Source of the DNA: an uncultured Lachnospiraceae bacterium
Lineage (GTDB): Bacteria > Bacillota_A > Clostridia > Lachnospirales > Lachnospiraceae
Reading direction: 5' to 3'
DNA length: 12,268 nucleotides
Assembly (NCBI GenBank): GCA_902795985.1
Contig: CADBNG010000167.1
Span: 1 to 12,268, forward strand
This document shows positions 1-5,985 of the stretch, piece by piece. The translations under genes and the position numbers were made by a program. Below the pieces are notes generated by a model. That model did no database searches, had not been told where the DNA came from, and worked only from the letters and a program-made list of their open reading frames with translations. How positions within the stretch are numbered: the stretch's first letter is position 1; each line of letters starts with the position of its first letter.

Positions 1-1
1 C

Positions 2-919
2 GTTTTTGCCATGGACACCTATATGACGATTCGGGCATATGATGCGGATGACACGCTGATGTCCTCTTTGCAGACGGAGATTGAAGAGCTGGAAAAGCTG
101 CTTTCGGTAACGAATTCCGGCAGTGAAATCGCACGGATCAACCGGGAGAAGAAAGGCAGCGTTTCGGAGCGGACAGAAGACGTTGTGCGGACCGCGCTTC
201 AGTTCTGCGAAGTCTGCGGCGGCGCGTTTGATATTTCCGTTTACCCCGTCGTCCGGGAGTGGGGCTTTACCACCGGGGAGTATCAGGTACCGGATCCGGA
301 AAAACTGAAGGAATTGCTGAAAAACGTGGACTACCGGCAGGTACAGGCGGAAAACGGGACGATTCGGATCGGTGAAGAGATGGAAATCGATCTGGGCGGC
401 ATTGCCAAGGGATATCTGGGTAATCTGCTGATGGAGAAGCTCCACGAAGGCGGCGTGACGTCGGCGATTATTGATCTGGGCGGCAACGTGGTGACGTCCG
501 GGAAAAAGCCGGATGGATCTCTCTGGAAAGTGGCTGTGCGCAATCCGGTGGGTGAAGAATATGTGGGCTATCTGGAACTGACGGACAAGGCCGTGGTGAC
601 GTCCGGCGGATACGAGCGGTTTTTTGAGGATGAAGACGGGAACATCTGGTGGCATATTATCGATCCGGCAACCGGGTATCCCGCAAGAAACGGACTGCTT
701 TCCGTAACAGTGGTTGGGGAGGACGCGGCATACTGCGATGCCATGTCTACGGCGCTGTTTGTCATGGGAAAAGAGAAAGCGCTGGAGTTCCGGAAAGAGC
801 ACGAAGAGCTGGGTCTGGTGCTGGTGACGGATGCGAACGAAGTGATACTGACAGAGAATCTGGCGGAGATCTTTGTCTATAATGACGTGAATGATTTTAC
901 GGTGACGGTGGCGGATTAA
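2..919 (+). CDS. apbE: FAD:protein FMN transferase (ApbE family), 5'-truncated by window edge
   Basis: ApbE enzymes transfer FMN from FAD onto a Ser/Thr of target flavoproteins such as Rnf/Nqr subunits, outside the membrane and with Mg2+. The frame is open to the left edge and reads V-F-A before the Met at 11. F-A-M-D-T-x-M is the usual conserved core near the start of mature ApbE, so the Met at 11 is internal and the signal peptide lies outside the window. Numbering from that Met, visible motifs are DLGGIAKGY (127-135, flavin site), DLGGN (155-159), VVTSGGYERFF (195-205), HIIDPATGYP (215-224) and the metal-binding DAMSTALFVMG (243-253). The domain is complete to its C-terminus. The stop TAA (917-919) overlaps the stop of the convergent regulator gene. 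No Rnf/Nqr or FMN-binding partner is visible here, so its target is unknown. The family call is firm. Confidence 0.95.
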   Translation, partial: VFAMDTYMTIRAYDADDTLMSSLQTEIEELEKLLSVTNSGSEIARINREKKGSVSERTEDVVRTALQFCEVCGGAFDISVYPVVREWGFTTGEYQVPDPEKLKELLKNVDYRQVQAENGTIRIGEEMEIDLGGIAKGYLGNLLMEKLHEGGVTSAIIDLGGNVVTSGKKPDGSLWKVAVRNPVGEEYVGYLELTDKAVVTSGGYERFFEDEDGNIWWHIIDPATGYPARNGLLSVTVVGEDAAYCDAMSTALFVMGKEKALEFRKEHEELGLVLVTDANEVILTENLAEIFVYNDVNDFTVTVAD

Positions 920-1284
920 TCCGGGCAGGAAATGGCCATCAGGGCCTCGATCATTTCGTGCAGATTTCGGCTCTCCGGTGTTTCCGAGGCTTTATAATAG
1001 ACTTCCTTGCCTTCGCGGCGGCTGACGATCAGGCCGCTGCTTTTTAATGCCCGGAGATGGTGGGAAACGGCGGGACTGGACATGTCCATCATGGCGGAGA
1101 TGTTCAGAACGCATTCCTCACAGTGGCAGAGCAGCCAGAAGATCCGGATCCGGGTGGGATCGGAGATCAGGCGGAAGAGGCCGGAAACGACTTCGAATTC
1201 CTCGTTTTTTGCGAGGACGCTGCGCAGCTCTTCGTATTCTTCGTGGTCACCATGATGGTGATGGGGCAGTTCGTGAAGGTTCAT
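916..1284 (-). CDS. ArsR/SmtB-family metal-sensing repressor
   Basis: This 122-aa winged-helix repressor probably releases operator DNA when it binds Zn, Cd or Pb. Residues 37-50 (GLFRLISDPTRIRI) are the usual ArsR opening helix. The alpha-3 region holds C53, C55 and C58 in CHCEEC, corresponding to the ELCVCDL metal box. The recognition helix is about 69-86 (SSPAVSHHLRALKSSGLI), followed by the wing (REGKEVYYKAS). The N-terminus is His-rich (H8-H11, H14), and H109 and C120 lie near the C-terminus. ATG at 1284 is chosen because a purine-rich AGAAAGAAG lies just upstream and the family is about 100-125 aa. A TTG at 1314 would add ten residues and has weaker support. The gene is divergent from the HMA/P1B ATPase genes with a shared operator between them, so autoregulation and control of efflux are likely. 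The exact metal is inferred, not shown. Confidence 0.93.
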   Translation of the reverse strand: MNLHELPHHHHGDHEEYEELRSVLAKNEEFEVVSGLFRLISDPTRIRIFWLLCHCEECVLNISAMMDMSSPAVSHHLRALKSSGLIVSRREGKEVYYKASETPESRNLHEMIEALMAISCPD

Positions 1285-1400
1285 GATTCTTCTTTCTGCA
1301 GCCTGCTGCTGCAAATAACGGAATCCGCGTCAGGCAGGGACGCCTGCTTCAGCAGAACACCGGTTCACTGTCTGTATGCGTGTTTTCCGGCAATAATCAG

Positions 1401-1429
1401 TTGACAGGTCCTTTTTTGTATATTATACT
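1401..1429 (+). promoter_or_regulatory. Sigma-A-type promoter of the HMA/ATPase genes
   Basis: TTGACA (1401-1406), a 17-nt spacer and TATACT (1424-1429) form a near-consensus promoter. Its -10 overlaps the -10 of the divergent ArsR promoter on the opposite strand. The predicted start is near 1436, directly before the inverted repeat, so a bound repressor would cover +1 and the early transcribed region. Confidence 0.8.
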
Positions 1430-1450
1430 ACAGCCATAACGATTAAACAA
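1422..1450 (-). promoter_or_regulatory. Sigma-A-type promoter of the ArsR gene
   Basis: On the minus strand TTGTTT (plus 1450-1445) is followed by a 17-nt spacer and a perfect TATAAT (plus 1427-1422). The -35 hexamer lies inside the 12-2-12 inverted repeat, so a repressor bound there would block the regulator's own transcription. The predicted start is near 1415, giving a leader of about 130 nt. This is pattern-based only. Confidence 0.65.
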
Positions 1451-1463
1451 ATGTTTAATCGTT
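1438..1463. promoter_or_regulatory. ArsR/SmtB operator, perfect 12-2-12 inverted repeat
   Basis: The left arm AACGATTAAACA (1438-1449) and right arm TGTTTAATCGTT (1452-1463) are exactly complementary around an AA centre. ArsR/SmtB repressors such as SmtB, CzrA and CadC bind 12-2-12 inverted repeats with A/T-rich arms at divergent promoters. Its position over the plus-strand start and the minus-strand -35 fits repression of both genes by one site. Confidence 0.85.
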
Positions 1464-1519
1464 GAATCGAAAGGGAACCGGCTGGGTCATTCGGATGAAG
1501 CCGGAGAAAGGCGGAGATC

Positions 1520-1738
1520 ATGAAAAAAACCTATAAGATCGAAGTGGACTGTGCCAACTGCGCCAATCTGATGGAACAGGCTGCAAATAAAGTGGAAGGC
1601 GTTAAAAAGGCTTCGGTGAGCTTTATGACCCTGAAAATGACCGTGGAATTCGAAGAAGGCGCGGACGAGAAAAAGGTCATGAAGCAGGTCCTGAAGGACT
1701 GCCGCAAGGTGGAGCCGGACTGTGAAATCGAGTTTTAA
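1520..1738 (+). CDS. Small heavy-metal-associated (HMA) domain protein
   Basis: This 72-aa stand-alone HMA (ferredoxin-like) domain is likely a cytosolic metal chaperone or a detached metal-binding domain for the downstream ATPase. The metal loop is D10-C11-A-N-C14, a CxxC with Asp before the first Cys. ZntA-type Zn/Cd/Pb domains have DCxxC, whereas copper domains usually have a TCxxC loop. The expected pattern follows: helix (LMEQAANKVEGV), strand (KASVSFMTLKMTVEF) and second helix (EKKVMKQVLKDC). Two further cysteines, C61 and C68, sit in the C-terminal tail and could add ligands. ATG at 1520 is supported by an upstream GGCGGAG. It is the first gene behind the metal-controlled promoter, and a hairpin terminator follows it. 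Family identity is strong and metal preference is inferred. Confidence 0.9.
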   Translation: MKKTYKIEVDCANCANLMEQAANKVEGVKKASVSFMTLKMTVEFEEGADEKKVMKQVLKDCRKVEPDCEIEF

Positions 1739-1804
1739 TATCGGCCGCCTTGGTTTCCCGGCACGGGGCGGATACCGGAGTTTTTAACTTCTGCAGCGTG
1801 ATAA

Positions 1805-1815
1805 CGGGGACAGTG
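1805..1815 (+). repeat. 11-bp direct repeat, upstream copy
   Basis: CGGGGACAGTG occurs here and again at 3837-3847, one copy on each side of the ATPase gene. This copy forms the left arm of the internal terminator. The match does not extend beyond 11 bp, so it may reflect a shared palindromic element rather than a target-site duplication. Confidence 0.6.
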
Positions 1816-1840
1816 AGACATCTGTCCCCCTGTTTTTTTT
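1806..1840 (+). terminator. Rho-independent terminator between HMA and ATPase genes
   Basis: GGGGACAG (1806-1813) pairs with CTGTCCCC (1822-1829) around an 8-nt loop, and eight T residues follow at 1833-1840. It lies only 16 nt before the ATPase start codon, and no convincing promoter fits between 1739 and 1856. It is therefore likely an internal, leaky terminator that makes HMA mRNA exceed ATPase mRNA. The GGGGACAG core also recurs as part of palindromic sequence after the ATPase gene. Confidence 0.8.
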
Positions 1841-1856
1841 CAGAAAGTCAGAAAAT

Positions 1857-3731
1857 ATGAACAGAAAACAGAAAAAAATGCTGATACGGATCCTGATCAC
1901 GGCGGCAGCGCTTGTTCTTCTGCATTTTCTGCCGGTCACCGGCGCGCTGCGGTTTGTTCTGTTCCTGGCGGTCTATATCCTGATCGGATACGATATCCTG
2001 CGAAAGGCCGGCAGGGGAATCCTGAACCGCCGGGTTTTCGACGAAAACTTCCTGATGACCGTGGCGACCATCGGGGCGTTTGCCCTTGCCTTTATCGAAA
2101 AAAGCGGTGACTATAACGAAGCGGTGGCCGTTATGCTGTTTTATCAGATCGGCGAGCTGTTTCAGGGAATTGCGGTGGGGAAGAGCCGCCGCAGCATCAG
2201 CGAACTGATGGATGTCCGTCCGGATTACGCGAATATTGAAACGGACGGGACGCTGACCCAGGTGGATCCCGATGAAGTGGCTGTCGGAACCATCATTGTG
2301 GTCCAGCCCGGGGAAAAGGTGCCGATCGACGGCGTTGTTGTCGAGGGCACTTCCAGTCTGGATACGGTAGCGCTGACCGGTGAAAGCCTGCCGGCGGACG
2401 TGCGCTGCGGGGATACGGTGGCGAGCGGCTGCATTAACCTTTCCGGCGTACTTAAAATCCGGACGGAAAAGGAATTCGGCGAATCCACCGCATCGAAAAT
2501 TCTGGAACTGGTGGAAGAGGCGAGCTCGAGAAAATCCCGGTCGGAGGAATTTATATCCCGTTTTGCGAGGGTTTACACCCCGGCGGTCTGCTATGCCGCG
2601 CTGGCGCTGGCCATCGTGCCTCCGCTTGTCCGCATGGCTTCGGGACTTCCCGGAGGATGGCTGGACTGGATTTACCGGGCCCTGATCTTCCTGGTCATCA
2701 GCTGTCCCTGCGCTCTGGTCATCAGCATTCCGCTCAGCTTTTTTGCCGGAATCGGCGGGGCCAGCCGGCAGGGCATCCTGATCAAGGGATCGAACTATCT
2801 GGAGACCCTGTCGAAGGTTAAAACCGTGGTTTTTGATAAGACCGGAACGCTGACCAAAGGGATATTTGAAGTCGATGCGGTCCATCACGGCATAATGGAA
2901 GAGGAGAAGCTGATTGAATACGCGGCGCTGGCAGAATGCGCGTCCTCCCATCCGGTCAGCCTGAGCCTTCAAAGAGCGGCGAAAGTCCCGATTGACCGAA
3001 ACCGTGTGACGGATATTGAGGAGATCAGCGGGCATGGCGTGACGGCGAAGGTGGACGGGCATCTGGTCGCGGCCGGAAACGGAAAGCTGATGGATCGTCT
3101 TGGCATCCCTTACACCCCGTGCCGCAGCATCGGAACGATTATCCATCTGGCTATTGACGGGGAATATGCCGGCCATATCGTCATTTCCGATACCGTCAAG
3201 CCGACTTCAGAGGAAGCCATCCGCCGGCTGGGAGAGGCCGGAGTTTCCAAAACGGTCATGCTGACCGGTGATATCGAAAGCGCTGCCGCCCATGTGGCCG
3301 GTGAGCTGGGCATCACCGAATACAAAAGCGGCCTTCTCCCGGGAGATAAAATCACGGAAGTGGAACGGTTGATGGCGGCCGCGGAGAAAACCGAAAAGCT
3401 GGCCTTTGTCGGGGACGGGATCAACGACGCCCCGGTCCTTTCCCGCGCGGATATCGGAATCGCCATGGGTGCCATGGGATCGGACGCGGCCATCGAAGCG
3501 GCCGATGTGGTCCTGATGGATGACGATCCTTTGAAAATCCCCCGGGCCGTCCGTATTTCCCGCAAATGTATCCGGATCGTTTATCAGAACATCGTTTTCG
3601 CGATCGGCGTCAAACTGGTCTGCCTGATCCTCGGCGCCCTGGGCCTGGCCGGAATGGGCCTTGCCATTTTTGCCGACGTCGGAGTCATGGTCATCGCGGT
3701 CCTCAACGCCGTCCGCGCCTTAAAAGCCTGA
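1857..3731 (+). CDS. cadA: P1B-2-type Zn/Cd/Pb-exporting ATPase without HMA domain
   Basis: This 624-aa ATP-driven pump exports soft divalent metals across the cell membrane. Two N-terminal membrane segments (about 9-27 and 31-49) lead to the next pair (63-80, 88-105). The actuator TGES is at 174-177. The intramembrane metal site CPC is at 283-285 in SCPCALVISIPLSFF, and phosphorylation Asp327 lies in DKTGT. The nucleotide-domain HP is at 365-366, MLTGD at 468-472 and GDGIND at 519-524. K586 and D607 in the last two helices match the Lys/Asp pair that marks Zn/Cd/Pb pumps (ZntA K693/D714). There is no N-terminal CxxC domain; the HMA domain is the separate 72-aa protein upstream. The start follows a terminator and has only a weak A-rich ribosome site, which suggests low expression. 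Class is firm; the choice between the names cadA and zntA is conventional. Confidence 0.94.
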   Translation: MNRKQKKMLIRILITAAALVLLHFLPVTGALRFVLFLAVYILIGYDILRKAGRGILNRRVFDENFLMTVATIGAFALAFIEKSGDYNEAVAVMLFYQIGELFQGIAVGKSRRSISELMDVRPDYANIETDGTLTQVDPDEVAVGTIIVVQPGEKVPIDGVVVEGTSSLDTVALTGESLPADVRCGDTVASGCINLSGVLKIRTEKEFGESTASKILELVEEASSRKSRSEEFISRFARVYTPAVCYAALALAIVPPLVRMASGLPGGWLDWIYRALIFLVISCPCALVISIPLSFFAGIGGASRQGILIKGSNYLETLSKVKTVVFDKTGTLTKGIFEVDAVHHGIMEEEKLIEYAALAECASSHPVSLSLQRAAKVPIDRNRVTDIEEISGHGVTAKVDGHLVAAGNGKLMDRLGIPYTPCRSIGTIIHLAIDGEYAGHIVISDTVKPTSEEAIRRLGEAGVSKTVMLTGDIESAAAHVAGELGITEYKSGLLPGDKITEVERLMAAAEKTEKLAFVGDGINDAPVLSRADIGIAMGAMGSDAAIEAADVVLMDDDPLKIPRAVRISRKCIRIVYQNIVFAIGVKLVCLILGALGLAGMGLAIFADVGVMVIAVLNAVRALKA

Positions 3732-3740
3732 GAACAACAT

Positions 3741-3766
3741 AAAGGGGCCAGGCGCCTGTCCTTTTT
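3741..3766 (+). terminator. Probable terminator after the metal ATPase gene
   Basis: AAAGGGG-C-CAG pairs with CTG-T-CCTTTTT across a GCGC loop, with one internal mismatch and two G-T pairs. A five-T run (3762-3766) forms the base of the stem. It sits 10 nt after the ATPase stop codon. The stem is imperfect and the T-run short, so efficiency is uncertain. Confidence 0.55.
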
Positions 3767-3770
3767 GGGA

Positions 3771-3806
3771 GCAAAGGGGAGCAAAGGGGACTGTCCCCTT
3801 TGCTCC
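3771..3806. repeat. REP-like perfect palindrome with a 10-bp tandem duplication
   Basis: Arms 3778-3791 and 3793-3806 are perfectly complementary over 14 bp around a single T. The left side contains GCAAAGGGGA twice in tandem (3771-3780, 3781-3790). There is no T-run after it, so it is not a standard terminator. The GGGGAC(A/T)G...GTCCCC theme recalls dispersed palindromic repeats in Firmicute genomes. Its copy number in this genome cannot be judged from one window. Confidence 0.6.
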
Positions 3807-3825
3807 GTTGAGCTGTTTTCTTGTA

Positions 3826-3854
3826 GTGACATTTTCCGGGGACAGTGCTATACT
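3826..3854 (+). promoter_or_regulatory. Promoter of the kup operon
   Basis: GTGACA (3826-3831), a 17-nt spacer and TATACT (3849-3854) with an extended -10 TG (3846-3847) form a strong sigma-A-type promoter. The start would be near 3861. The leader is then about 62 nt to the preferred kup start, too short for a c-di-AMP (ydaO-type) riboswitch such as precedes some potassium transporter genes. Confidence 0.7.
3837..3847 (+). repeat. 11-bp direct repeat, downstream copy
   Basis: This is the exact second copy of CGGGGACAGTG found at 1805-1815. It lies in the spacer of the kup promoter and its last TG supplies the extended -10 dinucleotide. Confidence 0.6.
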
Positions 3855-3922
3855 TTTATGATCTTCGGCATTAGAAAATGCTGAGAAAGAGGAAACAGAA
3901 GCTTACTACAGGTGCAGAACAG

Positions 3923-5959
3923 ATGAAAGAGATTATACCGGCTCAGGGCCGTACTCATAAAATCGGATTTGCCATGTTCCTTGTGACGATCGGCATTGTG
4001 TACGGGGATATCGGGACTTCTCCGATGTACGTAATGAAGTCGATTCTTGAGGGGAATGGAGGAATCGGCAATGTTAATGAAGAGTTTATTGTCGGGGCCC
4101 TGTCGCTGACAATCTGGACGATCACCCTTCTGACCACCATCAAGCATGTGCTGATTGCCATGAAGGCGGACAACCACGGGGAGGGCGGAATTTTCGCGCT
4201 GTACAGCCTGGTGCGCCGGTGCGGGCTCTGGCTGATTATTCCCACCATGATCGGCGGATGCACCATGCTGGCCGACGGCGTTCTGACCCCGGCCGTTACG
4301 GTTACGACGGCGGTGGAAGGCCTTCGAAGCATTGAAAGCATGAACCGTTTCCTGGGCGAGGGCCAGGCCGTAGTGCTGATCATTACGATCGCTATTATCA
4401 GCGCCCTGTTCCTGATCCAGCGGGGCGGAACCAGCATGATCGGTAAGATTTTCGGGCCGGTAATGATGATCTGGTTCCTGTTCCTGGGAATCACCGGCAT
4501 CACGGCCGCAGTCGGTGATCTCAGCATTCTCCGGGCCTTCAGCCCGGTCTATGCCGTCAAAATCCTTTTCAGTCCGTACAACAAGGCCGGACTGATGATC
4601 CTCGGAAGCGTCTTCCTGTGCACCACCGGCGCGGAAGCCCTCTATACCGATATGGGCCACGTGGGCAAGCAGAATATTTACATCAGCTGGCCTTTTGTCA
4701 AAATCTGCCTGATACTGAATTATATGGGCCAGTGCGTCTGGATCCTTCACAGCCAGAATGATCCGGCAATCCGGGCCATTCCGGAGCTGAACCCGTTCTA
4801 TATGATGCTGCCGGAAGTTCTGCGTCCGCTGGCGGTTATCTTAAGCGCCCTTGCCGCGATTATCGCCAGCCAGGCCCTGATCAGCGGCAGCTACACCCTG
4901 GTTCACGAGGCGGCTAGTCTGGATCTGATGCCTCATATGCAGATCCAGTATCCGTCGGAGACCAAGGGCCAGCTGTACATACCGATGGTCAATAAAGTCC
5001 TGTGGGCCTGCTGCATCCTGGTGGTCCTGTATTTCCGGAGCGGTGCCCGTATGGAGAACGCCTACGGTCTGGCCATCACCATCAGCATGCTGATGATGAC
5101 CATTCTGTTTACTGTATATATCGGCGTTCTTCATAAAAAACGACTGGCAGCCGCTGCGTTTGCGGTCGTTTTCGGCGCGATTGAACTGATCTTCTTTGTC
5201 TCCAGTCTTGGAAAATTCGTCCATGGCGGTTATGTGGCCGTGATCCTTTCCGCCCTTCTGTTCTTCATCATGCTGGTCTGGTACCGCGGTACGCAGATCG
5301 AACGGATGCAGGGAACAAAGCTGCGTATCCGGGATTACATCGGGGGTCTGAAGGAGCTGAAAGAGGATCGGGAAGTTCCCTTCCTGAGCAACAATGTGGT
5401 TTATCTGACCAAAGGAGGGCATCCGGACGAAATCGACCGGGACATCCTGTATTCCCTGATGGATAAGGATCCGAAGCGGGCGGATGCCTACTGGATCATC
5501 AGTGTGATCACCATGGACGATCCTTATGTAATGAAGTATGATGTAGAAACGTACGGGACGGATTTTATTTTCCGCGTACAGTTCATGCTGGGTTATAAGG
5601 TCAACCAGCGCGTCAATGTATTCCTGCGGCAGGTGGTTCATGATCTTCTTGCTACGGGAGAGCTGCCGAAACAGAACAAACGGCATTCGATTTACGGGCC
5701 TTCACCGGTCGGCGCGTTCAAGTTCTGCATGCTGCGCAAAATGATGCCGGTGGACGGCGAAATCTCCAGCATGGATCATTTCCTGGTCCGTTCCAAGTAC
5801 ATCATCCGAAGCATTATCGGAAGTCCTGTCAAATGGTATGGTCTGGAAACTTCCAGCGTGATCGTGGAATACGTTCCGCTGTTCCTTCCCATGCGTCAGA
5901 ACGCCGAAAAACTGGAAAGAATCAAGGGGCCGCAGGAGAAATCACAGCAGGATTCCTGA
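3923..5959 (+). CDS. kup: KUP/HAK/KT-type low-affinity potassium transporter
   Basis: Kup imports K+, probably with protons, through about 12 membrane helices. With the start at 3923 the protein is 678 aa (E. coli Kup is 622). Visible family motifs are VYGDIGTSPMY (26-36, TM1), GEGGIFALYSL (88-98), ADGVLTPAV (119-127), TGAEALYTDMGH (237-248), NPFYMMLPE (292-300) and the stretch from ASQALISGSYT through QLYIPMVNK. Hydrophobic helices end near residue 455, and the remaining 220 residues form the cytoplasmic C-terminal domain. ATG 3923 is preferred because AGGTG lies 8 nt before it. ATG 3878, in frame, would add 15 basic residues but has no ribosome site and only about 17 nt of leader. The gene follows its own promoter, and a membrane DUF218 protein follows 26 nt downstream. 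Identity is firm; the exact start is not. Confidence 0.94.
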   Translation: MKEIIPAQGRTHKIGFAMFLVTIGIVYGDIGTSPMYVMKSILEGNGGIGNVNEEFIVGALSLTIWTITLLTTIKHVLIAMKADNHGEGGIFALYSLVRRCGLWLIIPTMIGGCTMLADGVLTPAVTVTTAVEGLRSIESMNRFLGEGQAVVLIITIAIISALFLIQRGGTSMIGKIFGPVMMIWFLFLGITGITAAVGDLSILRAFSPVYAVKILFSPYNKAGLMILGSVFLCTTGAEALYTDMGHVGKQNIYISWPFVKICLILNYMGQCVWILHSQNDPAIRAIPELNPFYMMLPEVLRPLAVILSALAAIIASQALISGSYTLVHEAASLDLMPHMQIQYPSETKGQLYIPMVNKVLWACCILVVLYFRSGARMENAYGLAITISMLMMTILFTVYIGVLHKKRLAAAAFAVVFGAIELIFFVSSLGKFVHGGYVAVILSALLFFIMLVWYRGTQIERMQGTKLRIRDYIGGLKELKEDREVPFLSNNVVYLTKGGHPDEIDRDILYSLMDKDPKRADAYWIISVITMDDPYVMKYDVETYGTDFIFRVQFMLGYKVNQRVNVFLRQVVHDLLATGELPKQNKRHSIYGPSPVGAFKFCMLRKMMPVDGEISSMDHFLVRSKYIIRSIIGSPVKWYGLETSSVIVEYVPLFLPMRQNAEKLERIKGPQEKSQQDS

Positions 5960-5973
5960 GCTTTCACGGCTCC

Positions 5974-5979
5974 GGAGGA
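5974..5979 (+). promoter_or_regulatory. Shine-Dalgarno site that decides a TTG start
   Basis: GGAGGA lies 6 nt before the TTG at 5986. No ATG or GTG with comparable spacing exists before the first membrane helix, so this site supports TTG initiation of the DUF218 protein. Confidence 0.8.
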
Positions 5980-5985
5980 TAATAA

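Noticed and set aside
1285..1314. TTG start at 1314 for the ArsR regulator
   Set aside because: It would add ten residues (first codon TTG) with no better ribosome site than that before ATG 1284, and relatives are usually near 120 aa or shorter.
1750..1788. Second terminator with CCGG repeats and TTTTT after the HMA gene
   Set aside because: Only a 4-bp CCGG stem with a long loop can form; the hairpin at 1806-1840 is far better.
1848..3176. Long minus-strand open frame of 442 codons opposite the metal ATPase gene
   Set aside because: The plus strand has every P1B motif across this span. The antisense product is rich in Arg, His, Gln and Asp with no recognisable domain, as expected of a mirror frame in GC-rich coding DNA.
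3878..3922. Earlier ATG at 3878 for kup
   Set aside because: No Shine-Dalgarno lies before it and the leader would be only about 17 nt. It remains possible, so it is noted in the kup entry.
3848..5686. Minus-strand open frames of 300 and 281 codons opposite kup
   Set aside because: They mirror well-conserved Kup motifs and lack family features of their own.
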